A stretch of DNA of 5,445 nt from Malikia sp041190985. GTDB taxonomy: Bacteria > Pseudomonadota > Gammaproteobacteria > Burkholderiales > Burkholderiaceae_C. Of this stretch, positions 1 to 5,094 are shown one piece after another. Under the pieces are notes generated by a model. That model searched no databases. It saw nothing but the letters and a program-made list of their open reading frames with translations, and was not told where the DNA came from. How positions within the stretch are numbered: the stretch's first letter is position 1; each line of letters opens with the position of its first letter. Made by a program: the position numbers and the translations under genes. The DNA lies in the NCBI GenBank assembly GCA_041190985.1, contig JBEEPT010000106.1, positions 1 through 5,445 on the forward strand, read 5' to 3'.

Positions 1-176
1 TCGTCGTGGCGTTCCTGTTCCCGCTTATCGCGACCATCCTGATCGAGCGGGTCAAGGCCGTGGCGCCGGGCGTGGCGGATGACCTCGGCGACCTGCCGAC
101 GGAGCTCCGCGCCGCCGACACTACGGAGTTCAGCACCGACCGGACGACCATCGTCCGCGAGCCAGGCAAGCCCTGA
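1..176 (+). CDS. C-terminal part of a small phage membrane protein, probably holin
   Basis: This gene enters from the left edge; complete codons begin at base 3 and the last 57 residues are visible before a TGA at 174-176. The visible part opens with a hydrophobic segment (VVAFLFPLIATILI) followed at once by charged residues (ERVK), then a hydrophilic tail rich in Asp, Glu, Thr and Arg that ends in EPGKP. A membrane segment followed by a charged soluble tail, placed four bases before an inner-membrane spanin gene, fits a holin, the protein that permeabilises the inner membrane to start lysis. The N-terminal part, and so the number of membrane segments, lies outside the window, so the holin family cannot be told. 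It could instead be another small lysis-cassette membrane protein. The reading frame is clear; the function rests on position and hydrophobicity. Confidence 0.6.
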   Translation, partial: VVAFLFPLIATILIERVKAVAPGVADDLGDLPTELRAADTTEFSTDRTTIVREPGKP

Positions 177-180
177 TCTT

Positions 181-597
181 GTGTTCGGGCTGCGCGCACA
201 GGTGATCGCCGCGCTGCTGGTCATCGCGCTGCTGGTGCTGGCCGGTGGGGTGTACGTGGTGCGCTACCTGCTGGACGAGAACCAGGCGCTGGCGGCTACC
301 GTGGCCAGCCAGGCGCAGACCATCAAAGCCCACGAGGCCACCGAGCGCGCGCTGCGCGCCGACCTGGCGTCGAAGGAACAGGCCCATGCCGAAGCACTGG
401 CCGCGCGAGACCACCTCGCCGCTGCGCTACGTTCCCAACGTGTGGAGCGCGCGCGCCTGGTCGAGAACGTGGCCGAAGTGCGCGCGTGGGCTGAGCAGCG
501 CCTGCCTGATCACGTGCTTGCAGGCCTGCACGACAAACCCGCTTCCGGCGCCGCCGAAGGTGATAGTGCAGCTGCCGCCCGCGGCGCTGCTGAGTGA
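181..597 (+). CDS. Rz/LysB-like inner-membrane spanin (i-spanin)
   Basis: Predicted 138-residue i-spanin. Residues about 6-31 form one strongly hydrophobic N-terminal anchor (VIAALLVIALLVLAGG). Residues about 32-110 are Ala/Glu/Arg/Gln/Leu-rich with heptad-like spacing, the long periplasmic helix typical of Rz and LysB proteins. The C-terminal 25 residues are Ala/Gly/Ser-rich and low complexity. In the known mechanism the periplasmic part binds an outer-membrane lipoprotein (o-spanin), and the complex fuses the two membranes at the end of lysis. The o-spanin gene lies inside and beyond this one in another frame, which strongly supports the call. I chose the GTG at 181, four bases after the upstream stop. 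An ATG at 79 is in frame but would add a Ser/Pro/Arg-rich stretch that is only the shadow of the upstream gene and would bury the anchor. No strong Shine-Dalgarno site is visible, so coupling to the upstream gene is likely. The protein has no cysteine. Confidence 0.85.
   Translation: MFGLRAQVIAALLVIALLVLAGGVYVVRYLLDENQALAATVASQAQTIKAHEATERALRADLASKEQAHAEALAARDHLAAALRSQRVERARLVENVAEVRAWAEQRLPDHVLAGLHDKPASGAAEGDSAAAARGAAE
372..377 (+). promoter_or_regulatory. Ribosome binding site for the LysC/Rz1 gene
   Basis: GAAGGA lies 8 bases before the ATG at 386, inside the LysB coding sequence. It is the best Shine-Dalgarno match in the lysis region and is the main reason to prefer ATG 386 over the in-frame GTG at 440 as the LysC start. 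Confidence 0.6.
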
Positions 598-745
598 CAC
601 GCCGGTGCCGACCTTCGAAGGCGCCACGAACGGCGATCTGTGGGACTACCAGGACGTGCTGAAGGCCGCCCTCGGCGCATGCAACGCGGACAAGGCGGCG
701 GTGCGCGGCTGGGCTGAGCGGGCAAGCGCGCAGGAAAGCGAATAG
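386..745 (+). CDS. Rz1/LysC-like outer-membrane spanin lipoprotein (o-spanin)
   Basis: This lipoprotein is encoded in the +1 frame relative to LysB. It overlaps LysB by 212 bases and extends 148 bases beyond it. Read from ATG 386 it has 119 residues: a basic leader, a short hydrophobic stretch (LSSACLITCLQAC) and a lipobox LQAC with the lipidated Cys at residue 48. The predicted mature protein is 72 residues. It starts with the Pro-rich segment usual for o-spanins (PLPAPPKVIVQLPPAALL), then PVPTFEG and a C-terminal helix containing GDLWDY and ACNADKAAVRGWAE, which I recall as typical of LysC proteins. After lipoprotein processing it would be anchored in the outer membrane and pair with LysB across the periplasm. 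The mature part has one further Cys (about residue 99) that might make a disulfide-linked dimer, as lambda Rz1 does. The leader is long; GTG 440 would give 101 residues and a shorter signal peptide, so the start is less certain than the identity. Confidence 0.83.
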   Translation: MPKHWPRETTSPLRYVPNVWSARAWSRTWPKCARGLSSACLITCLQACTTNPLPAPPKVIVQLPPAALLSDTPVPTFEGATNGDLWDYQDVLKAALGACNADKAAVRGWAERASAQESE

Positions 746-808
746 ATCCGCCCCTCCGACGGGTATGGCTCTAACACGACGACGAATTGACCAACGCTCG
801 CGCGCGGT

Positions 809-827
809 ATGCGCCGACCAGGCGCAT
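809..827 (+). repeat. Inverted repeat, 7-bp perfect stem with 5-base loop
   Basis: ATGCGCC at 809-815 and GGCGCAT at 821-827 are perfect reverse complements around the loop GACCA. The element lies about 35 bases before the start of the next gene, with no following T-run, so it is not a classical intrinsic terminator. It could be an RNA processing or stabilising hairpin, an operator half-site pair, or chance in GC-rich DNA. Confidence 0.35.
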
Positions 828-849
828 CAGCCCGGCTGAGCGAAGTAGC

Positions 850-853
850 AGGA
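850..853 (+). promoter_or_regulatory. Ribosome binding site for the 863 gene
   Basis: AGGA (within CAGGACA) lies 9 bases before the ATG at 863. It decides that start over earlier in-frame candidates from about 809, which would add a basic, low-complexity leader. Confidence 0.5.
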
Positions 854-862
854 CAAGCGGCC

Positions 863-1297
863 ATGCCGAAATCGACGCCGACATGCAACAGCATCATCAA
901 TCTGATGTATCGCGCGACCGCATGGGCCAACGTCGCCGACAATGCGGCGTCGTCGCCGTTGACCAACACGCACGTCGGGCTGCACACGGCCAACCTCACG
1001 GCCGGCACCAACAGCCAGGCGGAGAGCGAGGCCACGTACACCAACTACGCACGCCAGGCTGTTGCGCGCTCGACCGGGTGGGCGGCCGCCTCGGGTGGCG
1101 CGACGCAGAACGCCAACACCATCAGCTTTCCGCAGTGCGGCGTGACCGGCAACACGCTCACGCACGTTTCCGTGGGTGTTGGCAGCTCGGGTGCAACTGC
1201 GGTGTGGCACTACGGTGCGCTGAACGCCTCGCTGGCGGTGTCGTCCGGCATCACGCCGCAGTTCGCGGCCGGCGCACTGACGGTCACCGAAGCGTAA
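863..1297 (+). CDS. Phage tail-fibre-like virion structural protein
   Basis: Predicted 144-residue protein, rich in Ala, Thr, Ser, Gly and Asn and without membrane segments. Residues 33-43 (LTNTHVGLHTA) and the following SQAESEATYTNYARQAVARS match a pattern I recall from small phage proteins often annotated as tail fibre proteins: a surface-exposed beta module that states a 'living' Tyr/Ala/Arg core after a TxxHVxLHTA opening. The middle has FPQCGVTGNTLTHVSVGVGSSG, and the end has the alternating pattern ALNASLAVSSGITPQFAAGALTV, both typical of beta-strand-rich appendage modules. It is the first gene of the tightly packed cluster that ends at the HNH gene, and its stop codon abuts the next start. 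It probably contributes to a fibre or other virion appendage rather than being an enzyme. The exact structural role is inferred from resemblance and context. Confidence 0.65.
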   Translation: MPKSTPTCNSIINLMYRATAWANVADNAASSPLTNTHVGLHTANLTAGTNSQAESEATYTNYARQAVARSTGWAAASGGATQNANTISFPQCGVTGNTLTHVSVGVGSSGATAVWHYGALNASLAVSSGITPQFAAGALTVTEA

Positions 1298-1570
1298 ATG
1301 CCTGACCAGCGCACGCCACTCGAGAAAAAGCTGGCCGATCTCATCGGCCCGCCGCTCTACTACTGCTCTGACTGCCTCCGCGCCGTGCAGGTAACGCCGA
1401 TCGAAGGGCGCGAGCCTGACGTCGTGCGACCCTGCGGGCAGCAGTGCGGTCACCAGATAATCGCGCCTCGCAAGGCGGTGGCGGTAGGCGAAGGCGGCAT
1501 GAACCTCCCGACCCGCCTGAAGGTGGGAACGCAGCAGCTGTTGGCCTCGCTGACCGGCCGATGCGTCTGA
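1298..1570 (+). CDS. Small zinc-ribbon-like phage protein
   Basis: Predicted 90-residue protein whose ATG immediately follows the preceding TAA, so translation is probably coupled. It has two cysteine knuckles: YYCSDC (Cys23, Cys26) and PCGQQCGH (Cys46, Cys50, His52). This CxxC-x19-CxxxC arrangement could bind one zinc in a ribbon fold. The N-terminus (residues 1-20) is a short charged helix (TPLEKKLADLIGPP), and the C-terminal 25 residues, after GEGGM, look helical and end in TGRCV. Nothing identifies an enzymatic site. Its place between two virion-type genes suggests a minor virion component, an assembly factor or a regulatory protein; I cannot choose. The last 10 bases overlap the next gene. 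The frame is well supported by coding context and by the Cys pairs; the function is unknown. Confidence 0.7.
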   Translation: MPDQRTPLEKKLADLIGPPLYYCSDCLRAVQVTPIEGREPDVVRPCGQQCGHQIIAPRKAVAVGEGGMNLPTRLKVGTQQLLASLTGRCV

Positions 1571-2421
1571 ATGCACGCTTGCTGGCGGAGGCGGAGGATG
1601 CGGGCGCTAGCCGCTTCTCCGAGTGGACCAAGTACGTCTCCCAGATCACGAACCAGGGAGTGTGGTTCGACCTGACCGGAAGCGCGGGCAACCCGCGCTC
1701 GAAGCAGTGGTTCGACGCTACGCCGCTGGCGGCGCAGCCCATCCGGCAATCAACGGACGGCGGCATCTATCACAGCGGCAACGTCGCGCCGGCTCGCAAG
1801 TACCTGCGCTTCTGGCGCTGCGGGACCGCAGGCGCGGCAGCGCTGCCGATGTCGCTGATGCTGTGCGACTACCTGGCTTACTACCCCACGATCGAAGACG
1901 GCAACCCTGATCCGCAGGTCATGGACAACACGCAGCCGCTGCCGCGTTACGCAGACGGCAGAGGCGTGCAGATGATGGCCGTCACGATTGCGTCGCGGAC
2001 GGGCGGGCAGCAGTTCACCGTGACCTACACGAATTCAGACGGCGTCGCCGGCCGCGTGACGCCGCCCGTCACCCAGAACGGCCTGGGGTCGCCCGGCATC
2101 ATCACCACGTCGGCGAACAACGTGGCCGGCGCATCGCCGACGCCCTTTATCCCGCTCGCGGCCGGCGACTCCGGCGTCCGCCAGGTCGAGAGCGTACAGA
2201 TGCTGGGGTCGGACACGGGCTTCTTCGCGCTCGTGCTGGTGCGGCCGCTGGCCAGCAGCATGCTGCGCGCTATCGACGCGCCGTACGAGAAAGACCTGCT
2301 GCTGGCGTCCAGCGAGTTACCGGTCATTGAAGACGACGCGTTCCTAAGCCTGCTCGCAATGCCGAACGGCTCGCTTTTCAACCTGACGGTCCGCGGCTCC
2401 ATTGTCGCGGTGTGGGAATAA
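1561..2421 (+). CDS. Phage structural protein, shorter member of a tandem paralogous pair
   Basis: Predicted 286-residue protein of unknown exact role. The ATG at 1561 overlaps the end of the preceding gene by 10 bases; an ATG at 1444 is in frame but would add a Gly/Arg/Pro-rich leader that is a shadow of the preceding gene. Landmarks: YHSGNV (residues 70-75), CDYLAYYP (102-109), PLPRYADGRGVQ (126-137), TYTNSDGVAGRVTP (155-168), PLAAGDSGVRQVESVQ (198-213) and a C-terminal SLFNLTVRGSIVAVWE (271-286). Each has a counterpart in the same order in the next gene, so the two are diverged duplicates. The sequence is beta-rich and lacks membrane segments, coiled coils and catalytic motifs. I recall proteins with the 'LPRYxDGxGV' and 'YTNSxGxxGRxTP' signatures from similar virion clusters. 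A tail, fibre-base or decoration role is likely but not proven. Confidence 0.7.
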   Translation: MRLNARLLAEAEDAGASRFSEWTKYVSQITNQGVWFDLTGSAGNPRSKQWFDATPLAAQPIRQSTDGGIYHSGNVAPARKYLRFWRCGTAGAAALPMSLMLCDYLAYYPTIEDGNPDPQVMDNTQPLPRYADGRGVQMMAVTIASRTGGQQFTVTYTNSDGVAGRVTPPVTQNGLGSPGIITTSANNVAGASPTPFIPLAAGDSGVRQVESVQMLGSDTGFFALVLVRPLASSMLRAIDAPYEKDLLLASSELPVIEDDAFLSLLAMPNGSLFNLTVRGSIVAVWE

Positions 2422-2423
2422 GG
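2420..2423 (+). promoter_or_regulatory. Ribosome binding site for the 2432 gene
   Basis: AAGG lies 8 bases before the ATG at 2432 and overlaps the stop codon of the preceding gene. It supports this ATG over the in-frame ATG-like codon upstream and is one of the few clear Shine-Dalgarno sites in the cluster. Confidence 0.5.
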
Positions 2424-2431
2424 CTAATCGC

Positions 2432-3604
2432 ATGCCTGGCATTGCATCACACGACCAGCTGCTGAACGCGATAGCGGAAGGCCGCACGTTCAAGTCGATC
2501 TGGGGCAAGAACTTCAACCCCACAGCTGCCGCGGTGGCCAACGAATGGCACACGCTGTTCCGAGGCGGCGGCAACCCGCCGGCCGACGCGCTGTTCAACA
2601 CCGGCACCAACCTGACGTTCCAGCCGGTGCGCGACACTACTGCGAACGCCGGCGCCATCCAGCACAGCGGCAACGTGCAACCGTCGTTCTATAAGTACCT
2701 GATGTCGGGCAGCGCGCGCACGGCCGCCGCGACCGTGGCGCCCGGCACGCTCGCGCTGGTCGACGTGATCGGCTTCTACCGCGTCACCAGCGTGACCACG
2801 ACCACCGCGCAGGCGACCACGAACACGCTGGGGCTGACCGACACCTTCACGGCGGACGCTGGCACCGATCTGTGCACTTGGACGTCGACCGCCAACATTC
2901 CGTCGAACCTGCTGACCGGCACGCGCGTGCGCCTGACGACCTCCGGCACGCTGCCGGCCGGCCTGGCGACGGCGACTGACTACTACCTGATCCGCATGGA
3001 CGACAGCACCTTCGAGCTGGCGTCGTCCTACGCCAACGCGATTGCGGGCACGCAGATCAACATCACCGACGCCGGCACCGGCACCCATACGGTGAACTGG
3101 CTGCTGCCTCGCTATACCAACGGCGCGGGCGTGAACGCGATCTTCTTCAACGCCAACGCCACCGCGCTCGGCGCGGCCACGCCCAACCTGTCGCTGGGCT
3201 ACACGAACAGCTTGCAGGCCGCGTCGCGCGCCACGCCGACCGTGCTGCCCATCGGCAAGTCGGCGGCGTCGAACTCGCACATCCTGTACACCGGCGCGAC
3301 CGGGGCCGGCAAGTACAATTACGCTATGCCGCTGCAGTCCGGCGACGCCGGCATCGCCGAGGTCAACACCATCCAGAATTCCACCAGCTACGTGTCTGGT
3401 GAGTATTCCGTGGCGCTGTTCCGCGAGCTGGCGCAGTGGCCGCTGTCGACGCTGGGCCTTCCGGCTGAGCAGAACTTCGTGTTCGGCTACCCGTCGCTCC
3501 CGCGCATATTTGACGGCGCGGCGCTCTACTGGCTGTGGGGCTCGGGCCTCGCCACCCCCGCGAACTCGGCCTTCTCCGGCGACCTGAACTTCGTCTGGAA
3601 CTGA
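2432..3604 (+). CDS. Phage structural protein, longer paralogue with an inserted beta domain
   Basis: Predicted 390-residue virion-type protein. The N-terminus (residues 1-45) is partly helical and leads into HTLFRGGGNPP. The framework matches the preceding gene: QHSGNV (77-82), VDVIGFYR (110-117), LLPRYTNGAGVN (224-235), GYTNSLQAASRATP (256-269), PLQSGDAGIAEVNTIQ (300-315) and C-terminal FSGDLNFVWN (381-390). Between GFYR and LLPRY it carries about 105 extra residues with TFTADAGTDLCTW, GTLPAGLATATDYYLIR, STFELASSYANAIAGT and DAGTGTHTV. This is a small beta module that I recall as a repeated insert in phage tail and fibre proteins. The gene starts 10 bases after the preceding stop with a good ribosome binding site. 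No enzymatic motif is seen. It most likely forms part of a tail or fibre structure, possibly beside its paralogue as a hetero-oligomer; that is inference. Confidence 0.72.
   Translation: MPGIASHDQLLNAIAEGRTFKSIWGKNFNPTAAAVANEWHTLFRGGGNPPADALFNTGTNLTFQPVRDTTANAGAIQHSGNVQPSFYKYLMSGSARTAAATVAPGTLALVDVIGFYRVTSVTTTTAQATTNTLGLTDTFTADAGTDLCTWTSTANIPSNLLTGTRVRLTTSGTLPAGLATATDYYLIRMDDSTFELASSYANAIAGTQINITDAGTGTHTVNWLLPRYTNGAGVNAIFFNANATALGAATPNLSLGYTNSLQAASRATPTVLPIGKSAASNSHILYTGATGAGKYNYAMPLQSGDAGIAEVNTIQNSTSYVSGEYSVALFRELAQWPLSTLGLPAEQNFVFGYPSLPRIFDGAALYWLWGSGLATPANSAFSGDLNFVWN
2780..3100 (+). other. Inserted beta-domain coding segment within the 2432 gene
   Basis: Approximate limits are residues 117-223. 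The segment starts with a Thr-rich linker (VTSVTTTTAQATTNT) and contains the motifs TLPAGLATATDYYLIR, STFELA and GTGTHTV. The paralogue just upstream has only about 17 residues (PTIEDGNPDPQVMDNTQ) at the same place, so the domain is either an insertion here or a loss there. The reading frame and GC-rich codon use are unbroken across both edges. Confidence 0.6.
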
Positions 3605-3605
3605 A

Positions 3606-4448
3606 GTGCTGCTGGCGAATTACACGCAGGCGAATCGGAACACGGGCCAATTTGTCGGCTCGCCGTTCACGAACCCGGCGATGCAGTTTCGCCCGATGGT
3701 CATGGCGTGCTTCACGTTCAGCGAGGGCCTGGCGCGCGCGGCCCTGCCGCATGGGTACGCCAACGGCGTCGCCTTCGCGCTCGCGAAGTCTTCGGGCGGC
3801 ATCGCCTCGACCACGCAGATCGAGGGCGAGGGCGGGATCTCCGCGTCCGCCCTGGCGGTGCGCCTGGCGGAGGCGGGCCTGACCGGCGCAGGCGACCTCG
3901 CCGCGCTGGGCAGCCTGGTCGTGCAAGCCATCGCGGCCATCACCGGCAGCGGTGGCGTCACCAGCGCCAACCTCCAGGCGTTCCTCCAGGCCGTGGCGGC
4001 CATCAGCGGCAGCGGTGGCGCGGCGGGCGCGCTGGCCGGCCTGGGCGCGGCCGTCGCCTCGCTCACCGGCAGCGGAACGGCGGCCGGCTCGACGCTCACG
4101 GGCACGGGCGAGCTGGAGGCCGCGATCACTGTCACCGGCTCGGGGCTGTCAACGGCCAATGTCGCGGAGGCAGTGTGGTCGGCGCTGGCATCGGCCAGCA
4201 ACGCTGCCGGAACGATGGGCGAGAAGCTGAACGACGCCGGATCTGCCTCGAATCCTTGGACCGAGGTTATCGAGTCGGGATACACGGCCGCAGAGATCCT
4301 GCGCCTGCTGGCGGCCGTGGCGCAAGGTGACGCTACCGGCCTCGAAAACGGATCCCCGATCTTCAAAGGCATCGACGGCACCACGGATCGTGTTACGGCG
4401 ACGTACGAGAACGGCACAAGGACCATCACAGCCCGCGACGCGTCCTGA
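3606..4448 (+). CDS. Ala/Gly/Ser-rich repeat phage structural protein
   Basis: Predicted 280-residue protein starting at a GTG one base after the preceding stop, with a weak GGAA at 3597-3600. Three parts are visible. Residues 1-75 are a mixed region (MLLANYTQANRNTGQF, FTNPAMQFRP, YANGVAFALAKSSGG). Residues about 76-180 are almost all Ala, Gly, Ser, Leu and Thr, with the recurring motif [ILV]TGSG or close variants at 112, 133, 153, 164 and 176. Residues about 184-280 are a more ordinary domain with NVAEAVWSAL, GTMGEKLNDAGSASNPW, TAAEILRLLAAVAQGDATG and DRVTATYENGTRTIT, ending in RDAS. I recall this C-terminal domain as widespread in small phage virion proteins near fibre genes. No membrane anchor or catalytic residues are apparent. 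The repeat region may form a flexible or fibrous stalk. The stop overlaps the next start (TGATG). Confidence 0.72.
   Translation: MLLANYTQANRNTGQFVGSPFTNPAMQFRPMVMACFTFSEGLARAALPHGYANGVAFALAKSSGGIASTTQIEGEGGISASALAVRLAEAGLTGAGDLAALGSLVVQAIAAITGSGGVTSANLQAFLQAVAAISGSGGAAGALAGLGAAVASLTGSGTAAGSTLTGTGELEAAITVTGSGLSTANVAEAVWSALASASNAAGTMGEKLNDAGSASNPWTEVIESGYTAAEILRLLAAVAQGDATGLENGSPIFKGIDGTTDRVTATYENGTRTITARDAS
3933..4075 (+). repeat. Degenerate in-frame tandem repeat inside the 3606 gene
   Basis: A 25-base unit at 3933-3957 recurs at 3996-4020 with a single mismatch, 63 bases (21 codons) apart. A shorter core, CACCGGCAGCGG, recurs at 4064-4075, 60 bases after the second copy. At protein level this gives ITGSG, ISGSG and LTGSG at residues 112, 133 and 153, with weaker LTGTG and VTGSG copies downstream. 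All spacings are multiples of three, so copy-number change would keep the frame. Confidence 0.75.
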
Positions 4449-4762
4449 TGTGGCTAGCGGCGGGTGATTGGTTCGGTGCGTGGTACGGCGCGCTCGAACC
4501 TGTCGAGTCCACTTCGGACGGCCTCGGCTATGTTGATCGGTATCGTGTGCCCCATTTCGCTGCAGGCGACTGTCTGCATCTCGGATGGCCCGGCGCGCCG
4601 ATTCATGCAGAAGCAGTTCGGCTACTGCACGCGTCGGTCGGCCAGTTGATTGCGATGACCAACGGGTCGCGCGTCGAGTACGCCGCGGGTGAGGTCGCCG
4701 CGGTCACGGTCCGGCACACCGCGGGCTATTCATCTGGCAACCGTGTCGGGTACGTGGAATGA
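4448..4762 (+). CDS. Small Trp-rich phage protein of unknown function
   Basis: Predicted 104-residue protein whose ATG overlaps the preceding TGA (TGATG), with no separate Shine-Dalgarno site, so it is probably made by translational coupling. The N-terminus is rich in aromatics (MWLAAGDWFGAWYGALEP), a pattern I recall from short proteins that follow the repeat-protein gene in related phage clusters. The rest has no motif I recognise; it is polar with scattered His and Tyr and ends GYSSGNRVGYVE. The stop overlaps the next start by four bases (ATGA). Third-position GC is weaker than in the neighbours between about 4500 and 4650, where another frame looks at least as codon-like, so part of this gene may have been altered. 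Only this frame stays open through to the coupled start at 4759, which supports it. Probably a virion-associated or assembly protein; function unknown. Confidence 0.6.
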   Translation: MWLAAGDWFGAWYGALEPVESTSDGLGYVDRYRVPHFAAGDCLHLGWPGAPIHAEAVRLLHASVGQLIAMTNGSRVEYAAGEVAAVTVRHTAGYSSGNRVGYVE

Positions 4763-5094
4763 GCACAGCAGCACAACGACACAGCAAAACGGTGTCGGAA
4801 GTGCGCAACGTCTCAGTGGACATGCGCGGCGCGCTTGACGCCGGCGAGCTGCTCACAGGTACGCCGACCATCGTCGAGGTCACAAGTACTGACCTGACGC
4901 TGGACAATAAGCGGGTAAACACGGGCTCCGTCACCATCAATCAGGTGGTGTGCATCGCCGGCCAGGCCGTCCAGTTCCGAGTGGCGGGTGGTGTCGCCAG
5001 TTCGACTTACACGATTCGGATCACTGTCGGCACGAATGCCACGCCAGCCCAGACGCTGGTCACGTCGCTCCGGCTGTACGTCACGCCGGACTGA
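4759..5094 (+). CDS. Probable phage fibre-tail adaptor-like beta-sandwich protein
   Basis: Predicted 111-residue protein. It has a polar, probably disordered N-terminus (residues 1-17), then alternating beta-strand patterns: VSVDMRGALDAGELLTGTPTI, VEVTSTDLTLDN, VNTGSVTINQ, QAVQFRVAGGVASSTYTIRITV and TLVTSLRLYV. 'DAGELLTGTPTI' followed by 'QAVQFxVAGG..STYTIRxTV' is a signature I recall from small Ig-like phage proteins annotated as fibre-tail adaptors. It would join receptor-binding fibres to the tail or stabilise the virion surface. Its ATG overlaps the preceding stop by four bases and its TGA overlaps the next start, so it sits in the middle of a coupled series that ends with the HNH gene. 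There are no membrane or enzymatic features. The frame is secure; the adaptor label is family-level recall, and a decoration protein is an alternative. Confidence 0.68.
   Translation: MSTAAQRHSKTVSEVRNVSVDMRGALDAGELLTGTPTIVEVTSTDLTLDNKRVNTGSVTINQVVCIAGQAVQFRVAGGVASSTYTIRITVGTNATPAQTLVTSLRLYVTPD

Larger units (their letters stand above)
746..862 (+). other. Intergenic gap between lysis cassette and structural cluster
   Basis: These 117 bases are the longest non-coding interval in the window. They contain a 7-bp inverted repeat (809-827) and a Shine-Dalgarno site for the next gene. A TTGACC at 787-792 resembles a sigma70 -35 box, but the best -10 match (TATGCG at 808) is poor and only 15 bases away, so I do not call a promoter. 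No U-tract terminator is visible. The reading frame of the next gene stays open back to about 809, but nothing favours an upstream start. Confidence 0.5.

Noticed and set aside
79..180. N-terminal extension of the i-spanin from ATG 79
   Set aside because: The added residues are Ser/Pro/Arg-rich and overlap the upstream gene's tail; a GTG at 181 places the membrane anchor at the N-terminus as in the family.
787..817. Possible sigma70 promoter, TTGACC at 787 and TATGCG at 808
   Set aside because: Spacing of 15 bases and a poor -10 box; too weak in this composition to call.
787..1305. Alternative + strand frame of 172 codons over the fibre-like gene
   Set aside because: Arg/His/Gln-rich translation with no domain; the overlapping frame from 863 has the fibre-like motifs and a ribosome binding site.
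1444..1560. N-terminal extension of the first paralogue from ATG 1444
   Set aside because: The added 39 residues are Gly/Arg/Pro-rich and overlap the zinc-ribbon gene, whose Cys pairs and frame are better supported.
827..1576. Minus-strand open frame of 249 codons opposite the fibre-like and zinc-ribbon genes
   Set aside because: Arg/Ala/Val-rich shadow that spans two well-supported + strand genes, with no motif.
2447..3280. Minus-strand open frame of 277 codons opposite the longer paralogue
   Set aside because: Extremely Arg/Gly/Val-rich translation without domains, as expected from GC-rich antisense sequence.
3707..4330. Alternative + strand frame of 207 codons within the repeat protein gene
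   Set aside because: Arg/Gly-rich shadow produced by the GC-rich repeats; no start signal and no motif.
3620..4429. Long minus-strand open frame of 269 codons opposite the repeat protein gene
   Set aside because: Its Ala/Pro/Ser-rich composition is the mirror of the Ala/Gly/Ser-rich + strand gene, and it has no domain and no ribosome binding site. The + strand gene has a recognisable C-terminal domain and coupled junctions.
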